Source of the DNA: Polaribacter septentrionalilitoris
GTDB lineage: Bacteria; Bacteroidota; Bacteroidia; Flavobacteriales; Flavobacteriaceae
Length of the DNA stretch: 64,000 bases
Reading direction: 5' to 3'
Assembly (NCBI RefSeq): GCF_009832745.1
Contig: NZ_VRMJ01000042.1
Location: forward strand, 1-64,000
This document shows, piece by piece, positions 38,336 through 47,207 of this stretch. Position 1 is the stretch's first letter. Each line of letters begins with the position of its first letter. The translations under genes and the position numbers were made by a program. The notes under the pieces are model-generated. The model was given only the letters and a program-made list of their open reading frames with translations. It was not told where the DNA came from and did not search any database.

Positions 38336-38707
38336 TTAAATCTTAAGCAATAACATTTTAACACGAACAACGAGTTCATTGGGTATTAATGGTTTGCTCA
38401 TGAAATCATTTGCTCCTAATTTAAAAGCATTTAAAATCATTTCTTCTTGACCAGAACTTGAAAAAACCAAAATTGGAGTTTGTTTTTTTAGTTCATTTCT
38501 AACATAACTTATTAACTCCAAACCGCTTACAAACTCCATCATAACATCAGTTAAGATCAAGTCTGGTTGATATTTATTAATAAGTTCTATAGCTTCTTTG
38601 CCATTTTGGGCTATAAAGATTTTACAGCCTTCTTTTTCTAATTTAAATTTTAAGACAAGTGATAAAACGGAATTATCTTCTGCTAATACAATATTTTTTC
38701 CTCTCAT
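38336..38707 (-). CDS. Single-domain response regulator
   Basis: The 123-residue receiver domain stands alone. The acidic pocket is Glu10/Asp11, the phospho-acceptor is Asp54 (LTDVMM), a Ser lies in VFSSSG and the conserved Lys in MSKPL. There is no output domain, so it must act by protein-protein contact, presumably on the HEAT protein or GT2 encoded just downstream (26-bp gap to the preferred HEAT start). No histidine kinase is encoded in the window. Confidence 0.9.
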   Translation of the reverse strand: MRGKNIVLAEDNSVLSLVLKFKLEKEGCKIFIAQNGKEAIELINKYQPDLILTDVMMEFVSGLELISYVRNELKKQTPILVFSSSGQEEMILNAFKLGANDFMSKPLIPNELVVRVKMLLLKI

Positions 38708-38827
38708 ATTAAAAAGCTTTTCAGATTTATAGCTCTTCTTACACTAAAAAAAATTACTAATAAATATTTAACATTATTTTATTAGAAATAATTTTATTCT
38801 TAATTTTATTTTAAATATACGAAATTT

Positions 38828-39202
38828 ATGTCCTTGAACAAAGCAATTAGAAGTGATATTTTAGATTTGAAATATATCAAAGAATATTTTTCAGAAGATC
38901 AACATTTTACTATAGAATTAATTGAAGGATATTTATCTGACACAATTCCTAAAGTTGATATTTTAGAGAAAAACCTTATTAACTTAGATTATGATGAAGT
39001 AAAAAATATTTCTCATTTTTTTAAACCCTCTTTTAGCTTAATGGGGATTAATTGTTTACAAGAAATTATTGATCTAGAAAAATTAGCAGAAAACAAGGCT
39101 CCAAAAAATGAAATCTACAAAAGAATTAACTTTATAATACCCATTTGCAGAGAAAGTATTTTAGAATACAAACGTATTCTAAATAAAATAAAAACCATTT
39201 AA
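38828..39202 (+). CDS. HPt-domain phosphotransfer protein
   Basis: The 124-residue all-helical protein has the HPt signature ISHFFKPSFSLMGIN: His63, Lys66 and Ser68 fit HxxKxS, followed by the usual Gly. It is probably a phosphorelay intermediate. It is divergent from the response regulator (120 bp between starts), so both likely belong to one relay controlling the polysaccharide operon. It has no kinase domain of its own and ends 3 bp from a convergent gene. Confidence 0.75.
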   Translation: MSLNKAIRSDILDLKYIKEYFSEDQHFTIELIEGYLSDTIPKVDILEKNLINLDYDEVKNISHFFKPSFSLMGINCLQEIIDLEKLAENKAPKNEIYKRINFIIPICRESILEYKRILNKIKTI

Positions 39203-39205
39203 GTT

Positions 39206-39664
39206 CTAATAATTTTTCACTTTTAAACTCCATTCAAATTTAAAAGTAGAAACTAAAATTCCTTCTTCATTTTTACCTTCTGAAGTAAGGGTAATCATGT
39301 GTCCCTCATTTGTAGCTATCGATTTTTGAATAACATCAGCAATCATTTTTCCACCATTACAGGTAAATGTAATTTTACCTGTTGCCTTTTTATAAAACTG
39401 AGCTTCTTGTTTTGTAACTAACATTGAAACTTTTTTATTAGACACTGCAATGGCTCTCATTACCAAAACTCCTGTACTCATTTCTGCAGCCATACCTTGT
39501 GCAGCCCAAAACATACTTTTAAACGGATTTTGATTGATCCATTTATGACGAATTTGAACAACACAAAAAGTTTCGTTTACCTTTTTAACACGCATTCCAG
39601 ACAACCAACCTAATGGTAACTTAAAAAACATAAACAAATTGATATTGCTTGCTGTTATCTTCAT
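39206..39664 (-). CDS. DUF4442 hotdog-fold protein (putative thioesterase)
   Basis: The ATG at 39664 gives 152 residues; a TTG 21 bp upstream is not preferred. The DUF4442 pattern is VVQIRHKWINQNPFKSMFWA, then AAQGMAAEMSTGVL. It is related to PaaI/YiiD-type thioesterases; no substrate is known. It stands alone on the minus strand. Confidence 0.78.
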   Translation of the reverse strand: MKITASNINLFMFFKLPLGWLSGMRVKKVNETFCVVQIRHKWINQNPFKSMFWAAQGMAAEMSTGVLVMRAIAVSNKKVSMLVTKQEAQFYKKATGKITFTCNGGKMIADVIQKSIATNEGHMITLTSEGKNEEGILVSTFKFEWSLKVKNY

Positions 39665-39756
39665 AAGTAATGAATTTGTTGACAATTTACCACTTTTCTA
39701 AAGAAGATTTAACAACATCAACATGTTAATAAAATGTTAAATAAAGGTACTATGTA

Positions 39757-39788
39757 TTGCATAATACCTTTTTTTAACCATATATTTG
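39757..39788 (+). promoter_or_regulatory. Promoter of the DUF4870-PadR-PspC operon
   Basis: TTG (39757-39759), a 21-bp spacer and TATATTTG (39781-39788) predict a start near 39795 and a leader of about 24 nt before ATG 39819. Confidence 0.7.
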
Positions 39789-39818
39789 CATAAGAAAGTA
39801 TTATATACATCTAAAATA

Positions 39819-40247
39819 ATGAAACACAATAACGAAAACACCAATGCATTTTTAATACATATCTCCGCTTTTGCCGGCTTTATATTTCCTTTTGGCAATA
39901 TTATAACTCCTTTAATTGCGTGGCAAAGCTTAAAAGATAGAAGTCCATTTCTAGACGACCAAGGTAAAGAGGCTGTTAACTTTAACTTAAGTTACACTTT
40001 ATATATATTTTTAATATCAATCGCTTTTATTCCGTTTGCGTTTGGATCATTTTTTAGAAACTGGAATCATCATAACTTTAATATGAATTTTGACTTTAAC
40101 ATGAGTAATCTTTTTGGATTTATTGGTTTTGGTTCTATAACCGGAATTATATATATCATTGGAATTGCACTTGTAATAATTGCATCATTAAAAGCAAGAG
40201 AGGGTGAAAATTACAAATACCCTTTTACCATAAAATTTATTAAATAA
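39819..40247 (+). CDS. DUF4870 membrane protein
   Basis: The ATG at 39819 is chosen because the promoter -7 box at 39781-39788 overlaps the longer frame. The 142-residue protein has about three to four helices and the family motifs HISAFAGFIFPFGNIITPL and FLDDQGKEAVNFNLSY. It is the first gene of an envelope-stress-like operon, 19 bp before padR. Function is unknown. Confidence 0.82.
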   Translation: MKHNNENTNAFLIHISAFAGFIFPFGNIITPLIAWQSLKDRSPFLDDQGKEAVNFNLSYTLYIFLISIAFIPFAFGSFFRNWNHHNFNMNFDFNMSNLFGFIGFGSITGIIYIIGIALVIIASLKAREGENYKYPFTIKFIK

Positions 40248-40266
40248 CAATTTTACACCACAATAA

Positions 40267-40611
40267 ATGAAGATAGAAAACACAAAAGCACAAATGCGAA
40301 AAGGTGTGCTGGAGTATTGCATCTTATCCATCTTAAAACATGGAGATGCGTATACTTCAGAAATCCTTTCTACGCTAAAAAGTGCAGAAATGATTGTGGT
40401 TGAAGGAACCATATATCCGTTATTAACGCGTTTAAAAAACGCAGGATTATTAACGTACAGATGGGAAGAATCAACCTCTGGACCACCAAGAAAATATTAC
40501 GTTTTAACAGAAAACGGAGGCATGTTTTTAAAAGAATTAGACAAAACATGGAGCAACTTAATAAAGTCAGTAAACCAAGTAATTAGCAAAAAATCGACTA
40601 CAAATGAATAA
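40267..40611 (+). CDS. PadR-family transcriptional regulator
   Basis: The 114-residue winged-helix protein has the PadR motifs KGVLEYCILSILKHGDAYTS, VEGTIYPLLTRLKNAGLL and GPPRKYYVLTENG. It probably represses its own operon and responds to an unknown ligand. It overlaps the PspC-domain gene by 8 bp, so regulator and membrane protein are made together. Confidence 0.92.
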   Translation: MKIENTKAQMRKGVLEYCILSILKHGDAYTSEILSTLKSAEMIVVEGTIYPLLTRLKNAGLLTYRWEESTSGPPRKYYVLTENGGMFLKELDKTWSNLIKSVNQVISKKSTTNE

Positions 40612-42274
40612 GACAATAAATATAAATCTAGGCGGATTTTTCTTTCATATAGATGAAATTGCCTATCAGAAATTAAAACGATATTTAGAATCAATTTCTA
40701 AATCGTTAAGTGATGATCCACAAGGAAAAAATGAAATCATTGCAGATATAGAAGCGCGAATTAGCGAATTGTTATCAGAAAAAATAACAGATGCTAGACA
40801 GGTTGTGAATGAAGGTGATATTGATGACATCATTAAAATTATGGGACAACCAGAAGATTACGCAGAAGCTGAAGAAACTTATAACGAATCGAGTTATTCT
40901 TATAAAAGAAATAGCGCTTCTGGAAAGAAATTATTTAGAGATCCAGATGATAAATTTTTAGGTGGTGTTGCATCTGGTATTGCACATTACTTTAATGTAG
41001 ATTCTATCTGGATTCGTCTTGGGTTATTAGCCTTATTCTTTGGTGGTGGTTTTGGTATCATTTTATATATCATTCTTTGGATATTGTTACCAGAGGCTAA
41101 AACAACAGCAGAGAAATTACAAATGGAAGGTGAAGCTGTAAACATAGATAATATCGAAAAAAAAATTCGTGAAGAATTCACCAATGTCTCAGAAAACGTA
41201 AAAGATTTTGCCAATGATGCTTCTGATAAAATTAAAGAGGGTGCTAATGAAATCTCACAAAAGGTAAACAGTTCTTTTAAGGGAAAGTCCCAAAAAAATA
41301 ACGGCTTGCAAGATTTTTTAGATACTTTAGGAAAAATAATTTTACTTTTCTTTAAAGTAATCGGAAAAATTATTGGTGCGATTTTAGTATTTATTTCTGC
41401 AGCAGTTATTTTATCACTAATTATTAGTGGGTTTTCTTTGGGCAGTTTAGAATGGTTAAATGTAGATGGTGAATTTTTTCAATACCCTCCTTTCTTTTAC
41501 AATTCTGTAATACCAACTTGGGTTTTAACTTTAGCTGGGTTTTTAGCATTTGTAATTCCTTTTTTAGCCCTATTTGTTTTAGGTTTAAGAATACTATCTA
41601 GTAGTGTAAAAAGATTTAGCAAACCAACCTCTTTAACACTTTTAGGTATCTGGATTGTTGCCTTTTTAACCCTTCTCTTTTCAGGATTAGAATTTGGAAC
41701 CTCGCATGCAAACTATGGACAAAAAGTAGAAAGAGAGCCTTTTAATATTGTTAAAAACGATACTCTTTATTTAAAAATGGTTAATGATGATAATATTTAC
41801 TACAGACATAATTTAAGAAGAAATTCTCGCAAATATGAAGTAGAAATTAATGGAAAAACAAAAGTGTATTCAAACTATGTAAAAGTAGATGTAAAAAAGA
41901 GTAATTCTGATGATGCATATGTAATTATTCAAAAAGAATCTCGAGGTAAAACAAGAAGTAAGGCCAATAAAAATGCCGAAAAAATTGAATATAAATATGA
42001 AATTGATGGCACAGATTTTACACTAGATGCTTTCTATTTATCAGAATATAAAAACCTATGGAAAGATGAAGAGGTAAATGTAACTTTTTATATACCAAAA
42101 GGTGTAACAGTTTATTTTGACAATACTATAAAAAACTTTTTATACAATGTAGATAACGATAAAGACATTTATGATAAAGACATGGCTAACCATCATTTTA
42201 AAATGACAGATAAAACGCTAACATGTACAGATTGTATGGAAATGGATGATGAAACCGAAGAAGAAACAATATAA
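40604..42274 (+). CDS. PspC-domain membrane protein with HAAS-like N-terminus
   Basis: The 556 residues begin with a helical HAAS/DUF1700-like segment (1-85; SDDPQGKNEIIADIEARI). The PspC domain at about 105-165 has LFRDPDDKFLGGVASGIAHY and ILYIILWILLPE. Further transmembrane helices (about 240-365) follow, then a periplasmic C-terminal domain. The architecture is typical of Bacteroidota, where PspC is paired with PadR. A role in sensing membrane stress is inferred from the E. coli Psp system and not shown here. Confidence 0.85.
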   Translation: MNKTININLGGFFFHIDEIAYQKLKRYLESISKSLSDDPQGKNEIIADIEARISELLSEKITDARQVVNEGDIDDIIKIMGQPEDYAEAEETYNESSYSYKRNSASGKKLFRDPDDKFLGGVASGIAHYFNVDSIWIRLGLLALFFGGGFGIILYIILWILLPEAKTTAEKLQMEGEAVNIDNIEKKIREEFTNVSENVKDFANDASDKIKEGANEISQKVNSSFKGKSQKNNGLQDFLDTLGKIILLFFKVIGKIIGAILVFISAAVILSLIISGFSLGSLEWLNVDGEFFQYPPFFYNSVIPTWVLTLAGFLAFVIPFLALFVLGLRILSSSVKRFSKPTSLTLLGIWIVAFLTLLFSGLEFGTSHANYGQKVEREPFNIVKNDTLYLKMVNDDNIYYRHNLRRNSRKYEVEINGKTKVYSNYVKVDVKKSNSDDAYVIIQKESRGKTRSKANKNAEKIEYKYEIDGTDFTLDAFYLSEYKNLWKDEEVNVTFYIPKGVTVYFDNTIKNFLYNVDNDKDIYDKDMANHHFKMTDKTLTCTDCMEMDDETEEETI

Positions 42275-42371
42275 AAACACAATTCATCCAAAAAAACCAA
42301 CAATTGAGTAACCAAACTTTGATTTTAAGCGTCTACATAATGACCTTTACAATCTAAATAAAACCAAAATC

Positions 42372-43097
42372 ATGAAAAATTCAATTACAAAATCAATCGC
42401 TATCTTATTTGTAGCAGCTCTTTTTACTTCATGTGGAGTAGATATGTTTAATAGAATTAATGGAAACAGAAATGTAATTACTCAACCAAGAAAAACAGCT
42501 GATAGCTTTACAGGAATCAAAGTAAGTACAGGTATCGATTTATACATCACTCAAGGTGATAGAAACAAAATAAAAGTAGAAGCAGATGAAAACTTGCACG
42601 ACATTATTATTACAGAAGTTATAGATGGTGTTTTAAAAGTTTACTCAGAGAAAAATATATGGAGAGCCAAAGCTAGAAAAGTACATGTAACTATCAAAGA
42701 TCTAAACATGTTAAGAGCTACAAGCGGCAGTGATGTCTATACAAGAGGTGTTGTTACAACTGATGAAATTTCTATTTCAGCAACCAGTGGTGCAGACATT
42801 AGAATTTCTGTAGATGCAACCAGTGTAGAAACCAGTTCTACAAGTGGTTCTGATATTAGAATTACCGGAAAAACAGTAAACCATGCTTCTAGTGCAACTA
42901 GTGGTGCATCAATAGATGCTTACGATTTAGAAAGCAAAAACGTTCTTGCTAAAGCAACTAGTGGTGCAGACATCAATATTTATGCATCAGAAAAATTAGA
43001 TGCTAAAGCAACTAGTGGTGGTGATATTGACTTTAAAGGAAACCCTAAAAAAGTAAATAAAAAATCATCTTCTGGAGGCGATGTTTCTAGAAAATAA
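42372..43097 (+). CDS. Head-GIN-domain (DUF2807) lipoprotein
   Basis: The 241-residue protein has a lipobox ALFTSC near residue 21. The DUF2807 beta-helix carries seven copies of an ATSGxDI-like turn (SGSDVYT, SGADIRI, SGSDIRI, SGASIDA, SGADINI, SGGDIDF, SGGDVSR) at about 16-30-residue spacing. It is probably an outer-membrane or periplasmic repeat protein. It is co-oriented with PadR/PspC, where GIN proteins are habitual partners. Confidence 0.85.
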   Translation: MKNSITKSIAILFVAALFTSCGVDMFNRINGNRNVITQPRKTADSFTGIKVSTGIDLYITQGDRNKIKVEADENLHDIIITEVIDGVLKVYSEKNIWRAKARKVHVTIKDLNMLRATSGSDVYTRGVVTTDEISISATSGADIRISVDATSVETSSTSGSDIRITGKTVNHASSATSGASIDAYDLESKNVLAKATSGADINIYASEKLDAKATSGGDIDFKGNPKKVNKKSSSGGDVSRK

Positions 43098-43123
43098 AAA
43101 ATCAATCAACCAAAAACTGAATT

Positions 43124-43155
43124 CTTGAGGCTGATAAAAAAGCCTCAAGATTTCT
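43124..43155 (+). terminator. Hairpin after the GIN lipoprotein gene
   Basis: CTTGAGGCT (43124-43132) pairs with AGCCTCAAG (43141-43149). The tail is only weakly T-rich, so partial termination is likely. Confidence 0.5.
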
Positions 43156-43192
43156 AAAAAAACAATCAACCCAACAACTAACCAACCAATTT

Positions 43193-43717
43193 ATGGATGC
43201 TTTTTTAGAACCTTTTAAAAATTCTTTTATTCTTAAAGTGATATTTTTCTTAGCGATGTTATTATACAATTTTGTTCTAAATGCTCAAGTTGATAAAAAC
43301 TCATCTTTGTTTAAAACATTACAATCTAAAGACAGTATTATTTTTGAAAGAACATTTAACAACTGCGAAACTGAAAAACTAGCACCTATCATTGCTGAAA
43401 ATTTTGAGTTTTATCATGATATCGTTGGCACACAAAACAAAAAAGAATTTATAGATGCAATTCAAAATAATGTTTGCTCTAAACCAAGAATCAATAAAAG
43501 AAATTTAGTTAAAGGCTCTTTAGAAGTGCATCAATTAAAAAACAATGGAAAACTCTATGGTGCCATCCAAAAAGGAAAACATACTTTTCAGCAAAAAACA
43601 AACGGTTTTTTTAAAACTGTGGGTATTGCAGATTTTACACATCTATGGATTTTAGAAAACAACAATTGGAAATTAAAAAGGGTATTGAGTTACAATCATA
43701 AACCTTATACAGAATAA
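43193..43717 (+). CDS. Secreted DUF4440/NTF2-like protein
   Basis: The 174-residue protein has an N-terminal signal or anchor (about 12-31, ending VLNAQ) and an NTF2-like fold: ERTFNNCETEKLAPIIAENF, FYHDIVGTQNKKEF and the C-terminal FTHLWILENNNWKLKRVLS. Such domains bind small ligands or act as subunits; no active site is evident. It may be the distal gene of the PspC operon or separate, since a hairpin lies between them. Confidence 0.78.
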   Translation: MDAFLEPFKNSFILKVIFFLAMLLYNFVLNAQVDKNSSLFKTLQSKDSIIFERTFNNCETEKLAPIIAENFEFYHDIVGTQNKKEFIDAIQNNVCSKPRINKRNLVKGSLEVHQLKNNGKLYGAIQKGKHTFQQKTNGFFKTVGIADFTHLWILENNNWKLKRVLSYNHKPYTE

Positions 43718-43781
43718 AAATTTTATTAGAATAGCTAACTCTAATAATAGTTACTAATACTTGGTTTTATTAGTTTACTTG

Positions 43782-43820
43782 GTAAGTCGTCGTTTTGCAA
43801 AAAACGACGCTTACTTTTTT
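43782..43820 (+). terminator. Terminator after the DUF4440 gene
   Basis: GTAAG-CGTCGTTTT (43782-43796, one bulged T) pairs with AAAACGACGCTTAC (43801-43814) and is followed by TTTTTT. Confidence 0.8.
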
Positions 43821-43867
43821 ATAAAAATTCTAATTAATAATGATTTAGATAAATGTTTAAAACTTCA

Positions 43868-44275
43868 TTATTTCTTACCTAAATGCTCTTCGATATCAGC
43901 AATATGATGTTTTAATGCATCTGCAGAAATTTGTATTTCTTTGATTAATAAAGCTAAAGAAATAATTAATAAAATCAAAGCAAAACCAAACACCCACACT
44001 GCTAAACTTTGTTGATGTATATAAATTAAAAACATCGTTAAAACACAAAATAACAGACTACTAATTCCAAAAATCTGCATCCATCTTGTTAGGTTTAATC
44101 GCAATTTTAAATTATTTATTTGCCTTATTAAAGAGGCTTCTTTTCTTTCTAAATAAATATCGTGTAAATTTCTAATTACAGCTGCATACGCTAAAAAACG
44201 ATTGGTATAGGCCAACATAATTAAAGAAATTGCCGAAAATAAAAGTGCTGGGGTGGTTAATGTGAGTGCTTCCAT
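43868..44275 (-). CDS. DUF2721 membrane protein
   Basis: The ATG at 44275 gives 135 residues; the longer frame would begin with TTG. There are three transmembrane helices (about 5-25, 70-90 and 95-117), with TPALLFSAISLIMLAYTNRF at the N-terminus as the family mark. Function is unknown. It stands alone on the minus strand. Confidence 0.78.
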   Translation of the reverse strand: MEALTLTTPALLFSAISLIMLAYTNRFLAYAAVIRNLHDIYLERKEASLIRQINNLKLRLNLTRWMQIFGISSLLFCVLTMFLIYIHQQSLAVWVFGFALILLIISLALLIKEIQISADALKHHIADIEEHLGKK

Positions 44276-44408
44276 AATTATTTCAAAATTAAGCAATTTA
44301 TAAATAGCTCCACTTATCTTTCTTTTTTTTTAGATGAAGGCTTTTAATGCTTTTAAAATTGCTGAAAAACATTAACTTTATAAAAATTAAAATTTAGAAT
44401 TGCCTCCT

Positions 44409-45857
44409 ATGAAAAAACACATTTTTACTCTTTTCTTTTTATCATATTTCATCTGTTTTTCTCAATCTGAAAAGAATTTTGATTATGATACATATTCTGA
44501 CCCAAATCCAAAGAATAAATTGTCATTATATTTTAAAAGTAAAATCAACAAAAAACTACTTAAAAATGTACGTTTCTTCAAAAACAAAAATAATGTAACA
44601 CTCTCTTTTTTTATTAATGAACAAGGAGAACCTTATAGATTAAATGTAGCATCTTATGGCTCTAAAGAATATTACGACACAATTAAAGAAACCTTTAAAA
44701 GTTATTTTTCACAAAACTTTACAGCAGATTCACTTGACAGTAAAAATAGATACTTTCTTCAGATTATTTCAAAAAAAGGACGTAGAAACATTTTTAATTG
44801 TAGCTCAAAATTAATTGTAGAAAAGCCACCTATATGTAAAGAATGTAAAGATTTAAAACTTTATGAAGACATTAAAACTTGTTTAAACCTAGAAGTAAAA
44901 AAACACTTTTATAAAAATGCTGATTTTTCTATTTTAGACAAACTTAAAGATGAAGAAATCGATATATTTATTCAATTTTCAGTGACAAAGTCAGGAGAAT
45001 TAAAATATACCAAAAAGAGTAGATTACCTGTAAGGTTTCTTTATGAAACAGATAGAGTATTAAGTTCGTTTCCTAAAATACAACAAGTAAGCACAAAAAA
45101 TAATCTTGTTATAGAGCCCAAGCATAGTTTTTCTTTTCAGCTTAAAAAAGGAGAAACTCCTAAATTAATAGATCAAAAAAATGAATTTAATTTACTTTAC
45201 AAACCATCTCAAGACAACAAATTATCACAGTTTTTTATCAAAAACTTAACGAATAAAGATCTTAAAAAATCAAATTTAAGTAGAATTAAAAATCACTTTT
45301 CACTTTATTTTGAGTTAAATAAAGACTTAAAACCTATTAATCTTAGAACTAACTCCAGATCAAATTCTTTAGAAAAAACAATTATTGAATTGTTTAAGAA
45401 ATATCCCTTTTCGCAACTTAATTTTCATAAAAAAGATTTATTAAATGGTTATATCATTCAAATTCTAGATTTTAGAGATCATCAAACTTTTGTAAACACT
45501 AATAGTATTGTTGAATCTGTAAAGCACGCGATATATCCAGGTTGTGAAGCCTCTGAAAATATTAAAGCAGCAAAAAAATGTTTTAGTAAAAAAATTCAAA
45601 TGAATTTTTCAACAAAATTTGATTCAAGTTTACCTAAAAAATTAAAATTAAATCCTGGTAAAAAAAGAATACTGATAAAATTTAAAATTAATATTGATGG
45701 AGATATTGTAGACATAAATGTTGATGCTCCACATCAGAAAATAACCCAAGAGGTTATTAGAGTGATGAGAAAGTTACCCAAAGTACAACCTGCTATAAGA
45801 AGAGGCAAACCAATAAAAACAAAATTTACAATACCTTTTACAATAATTGTAAAATAA
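44409..45857 (+). CDS. Secreted protein with four divergent TonB C-terminal-like repeats
   Basis: The ATG at 44409 gives 482 residues and a signal peptide (MKKHIFTLFFLSYFICFSQ). The C-terminal domain (about 375-482) is clearly TonB_C-like: IYPGCE, a KKCFSKKIQ helix, FKINIDGDIVDINV, VMRKLPKVQPAIRRGKPIK and FTIPFTI. Three earlier segments (about 30-115, 155-245 and 265-360) repeat the same plan in weaker form. Unlike true TonB it lacks an N-terminal membrane anchor and Pro-rich spacer, so it is probably a periplasmic scaffold or a decoy-like relative and not an energy transducer. Confidence 0.7.
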   Translation: MKKHIFTLFFLSYFICFSQSEKNFDYDTYSDPNPKNKLSLYFKSKINKKLLKNVRFFKNKNNVTLSFFINEQGEPYRLNVASYGSKEYYDTIKETFKSYFSQNFTADSLDSKNRYFLQIISKKGRRNIFNCSSKLIVEKPPICKECKDLKLYEDIKTCLNLEVKKHFYKNADFSILDKLKDEEIDIFIQFSVTKSGELKYTKKSRLPVRFLYETDRVLSSFPKIQQVSTKNNLVIEPKHSFSFQLKKGETPKLIDQKNEFNLLYKPSQDNKLSQFFIKNLTNKDLKKSNLSRIKNHFSLYFELNKDLKPINLRTNSRSNSLEKTIIELFKKYPFSQLNFHKKDLLNGYIIQILDFRDHQTFVNTNSIVESVKHAIYPGCEASENIKAAKKCFSKKIQMNFSTKFDSSLPKKLKLNPGKKRILIKFKINIDGDIVDINVDAPHQKITQEVIRVMRKLPKVQPAIRRGKPIKTKFTIPFTIIVK

Positions 45858-45873
45858 ATATACCATAGATTTG
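45847..45873 (+). promoter_or_regulatory. Promoter of the protease-rimK-aspartoacylase operon, likely leaderless
   Basis: TTG (45847-45849), a 16-bp spacer and TAGATTTG (45866-45873), with the ATG at 45879 only 5 bp after the -7 box. The -33 element lies in the last codons of the TonB_C-like gene. Confidence 0.6.
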
Positions 45874-45878
45874 CACAT

Positions 45879-46331
45879 ATGCAATTAAGTAGAAACAAGA
45901 TTCTTATAGGTAGATCTGATAAAGCTGATTTTCCTGAAATAGAATTGGATAATATCGATATAAAAATAGATTCTGGAGCTTACACTTCATCCATCCATTG
46001 CTATGAGGTTAACGAAGTTAAAGAAGGCAACTCAACCTTTTTAAAATTAAAGTTTTTAGACAACTCACATCCTCAATACTACAAAAAAGATTTTATCTTT
46101 GATGAGTATTCCTCTAAAATTGTAAAAAGTTCTAATGGGATATCTGAGAAAAGATTTCTAATTCATACTAAAATAATCCTATTCAATACTGAATTCCCTA
46201 TAAACTTAACAATTACAGAACGTTCTGACATGAAATTTCCTGTATTATTAGGCCGGAAATTCTTAAATAAAAAGTTCGTGATAGATACTGCAAAAAAAAA
46301 TCTATCGTACAAATTAAAAAACAAAAAATAA
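45879..46331 (+). CDS. RimB-like retropepsin-fold protease (ATP-dependent zinc protease family)
   Basis: The 150-residue protein has the aspartyl-protease-type motif IKIDSGAYTSSIHC (Asp-Ser-Gly-Ala) near residue 30 and FPVLLGRKFLNKKFVIDT near the C-terminus, as in the PF05618 family. Relatives called RimB sit beside RimK and are reported to trim glutamate tails from ribosomal protein S6. It ends directly before rimK (no gap), so a RimB role is likely. Confidence 0.82.
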   Translation: MQLSRNKILIGRSDKADFPEIELDNIDIKIDSGAYTSSIHCYEVNEVKEGNSTFLKLKFLDNSHPQYYKKDFIFDEYSSKIVKSSNGISEKRFLIHTKIILFNTEFPINLTITERSDMKFPVLLGRKFLNKKFVIDTAKKNLSYKLKNKK

Positions 46332-47207
46332 ATGAAGATTGTAATCCTTTCTAGAAATCCAAAATTATATTCCACTCAAAGACTAGTAGAAGCTGCTGAA
46401 AAAAGAAAACATGAAGTAATAGTTGTAGACCACTTGAAATGTAATATCGAAATAGAAAAAAAGTCACCAAAAATATTTTACAAAGGAGAATACATCACAG
46501 ATATTGATGCTATTATACCTAGAATTGGAGCTTCAGTAACCTTTTATGGAACAGCTGTAATCCGTCAGTTTGAAATGATGAAAGTATTTACATCTGTCTC
46601 ATCTCAAGCATTAACAAGATCTAGAGATAAATTAAGTAGCTTACAAATATTAGCAAGAGCTGGTGTAGGTTTACCTAAAACAGTATTTACAAATTACACC
46701 AAAGATGTGGAGCATATTGTAGATTCTGTTGGTGGTGCACCTTTAGTTCTTAAACTTTTAGAAGGTACTCAAGGTTTAGGTGTTGTTTTGGCAGAAACAA
46801 AAAATGCGGCAACTTCGGTTTTAGAAGCTTTTAATGGTTTAGGCGCAAGAGTTATTGCTCAACAATTTATTAAAGAAGCAGGTGGTGCAGATATTAGAGC
46901 TTTTGTAATAGATGGTAAGGTTGTTGGTGCAATGAAACGTCAAGGTAAAGAAGGTGAATTTCGTTCTAATTTACACAGAGGAGGAAATGCAACTGTAATT
47001 GAACTCACAGACGAAGAAGAAAAAACTGCAATAAAAGCAACCAAAGCACTTGGTTTAGGTGTAGCTGGTGTAGATATGTTACAATCCTCTAAAGGGCCTT
47101 TGGTTTTAGAAGTAAATTCTTCTCCTGGTTTAGAAGGTATTGAAACTGCTACTGGTAAAAATATTGCCAAAGAAATTATCCGTTATTTAGAAATTCATGT
47201 CGAGTAA
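46332..47207 (+). CDS. rimK: RimK: ribosomal protein S6 glutamate ligase (ATP-grasp)
   Basis: It adds glutamate residues to the C-terminus of S6. The 291 residues are an ATP-grasp enzyme: [20 protein letters not shown] at the start, the nucleotide loop [13 protein letters not shown], then [19 protein letters not shown] and [14 protein letters not shown]. It overlaps the next gene by 11 bp and abuts the protease gene, so all three are one unit. A different polyglutamylation target cannot be excluded. Confidence 0.92.
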   Translation: MKIVILSRNPKLYSTQRLVEAAEKRKHEVIVVDHLKCNIEIEKKSPKIFYKGEYITDIDAIIPRIGASVTFYGTAVIRQFEMMKVFTSVSSQALTRSRDKLSSLQILARAGVGLPKTVFTNYTKDVEHIVDSVGGAPLVLKLLEGTQGLGVVLAETKNAATSVLEAFNGLGARVIAQQFIKEAGGADIRAFVIDGKVVGAMKRQGKEGEFRSNLHRGGNATVIELTDEEEKTAIKATKALGLGVAGVDMLQSSKGPLVLEVNSSPGLEGIETATGKNIAKEIIRYLEIHVE

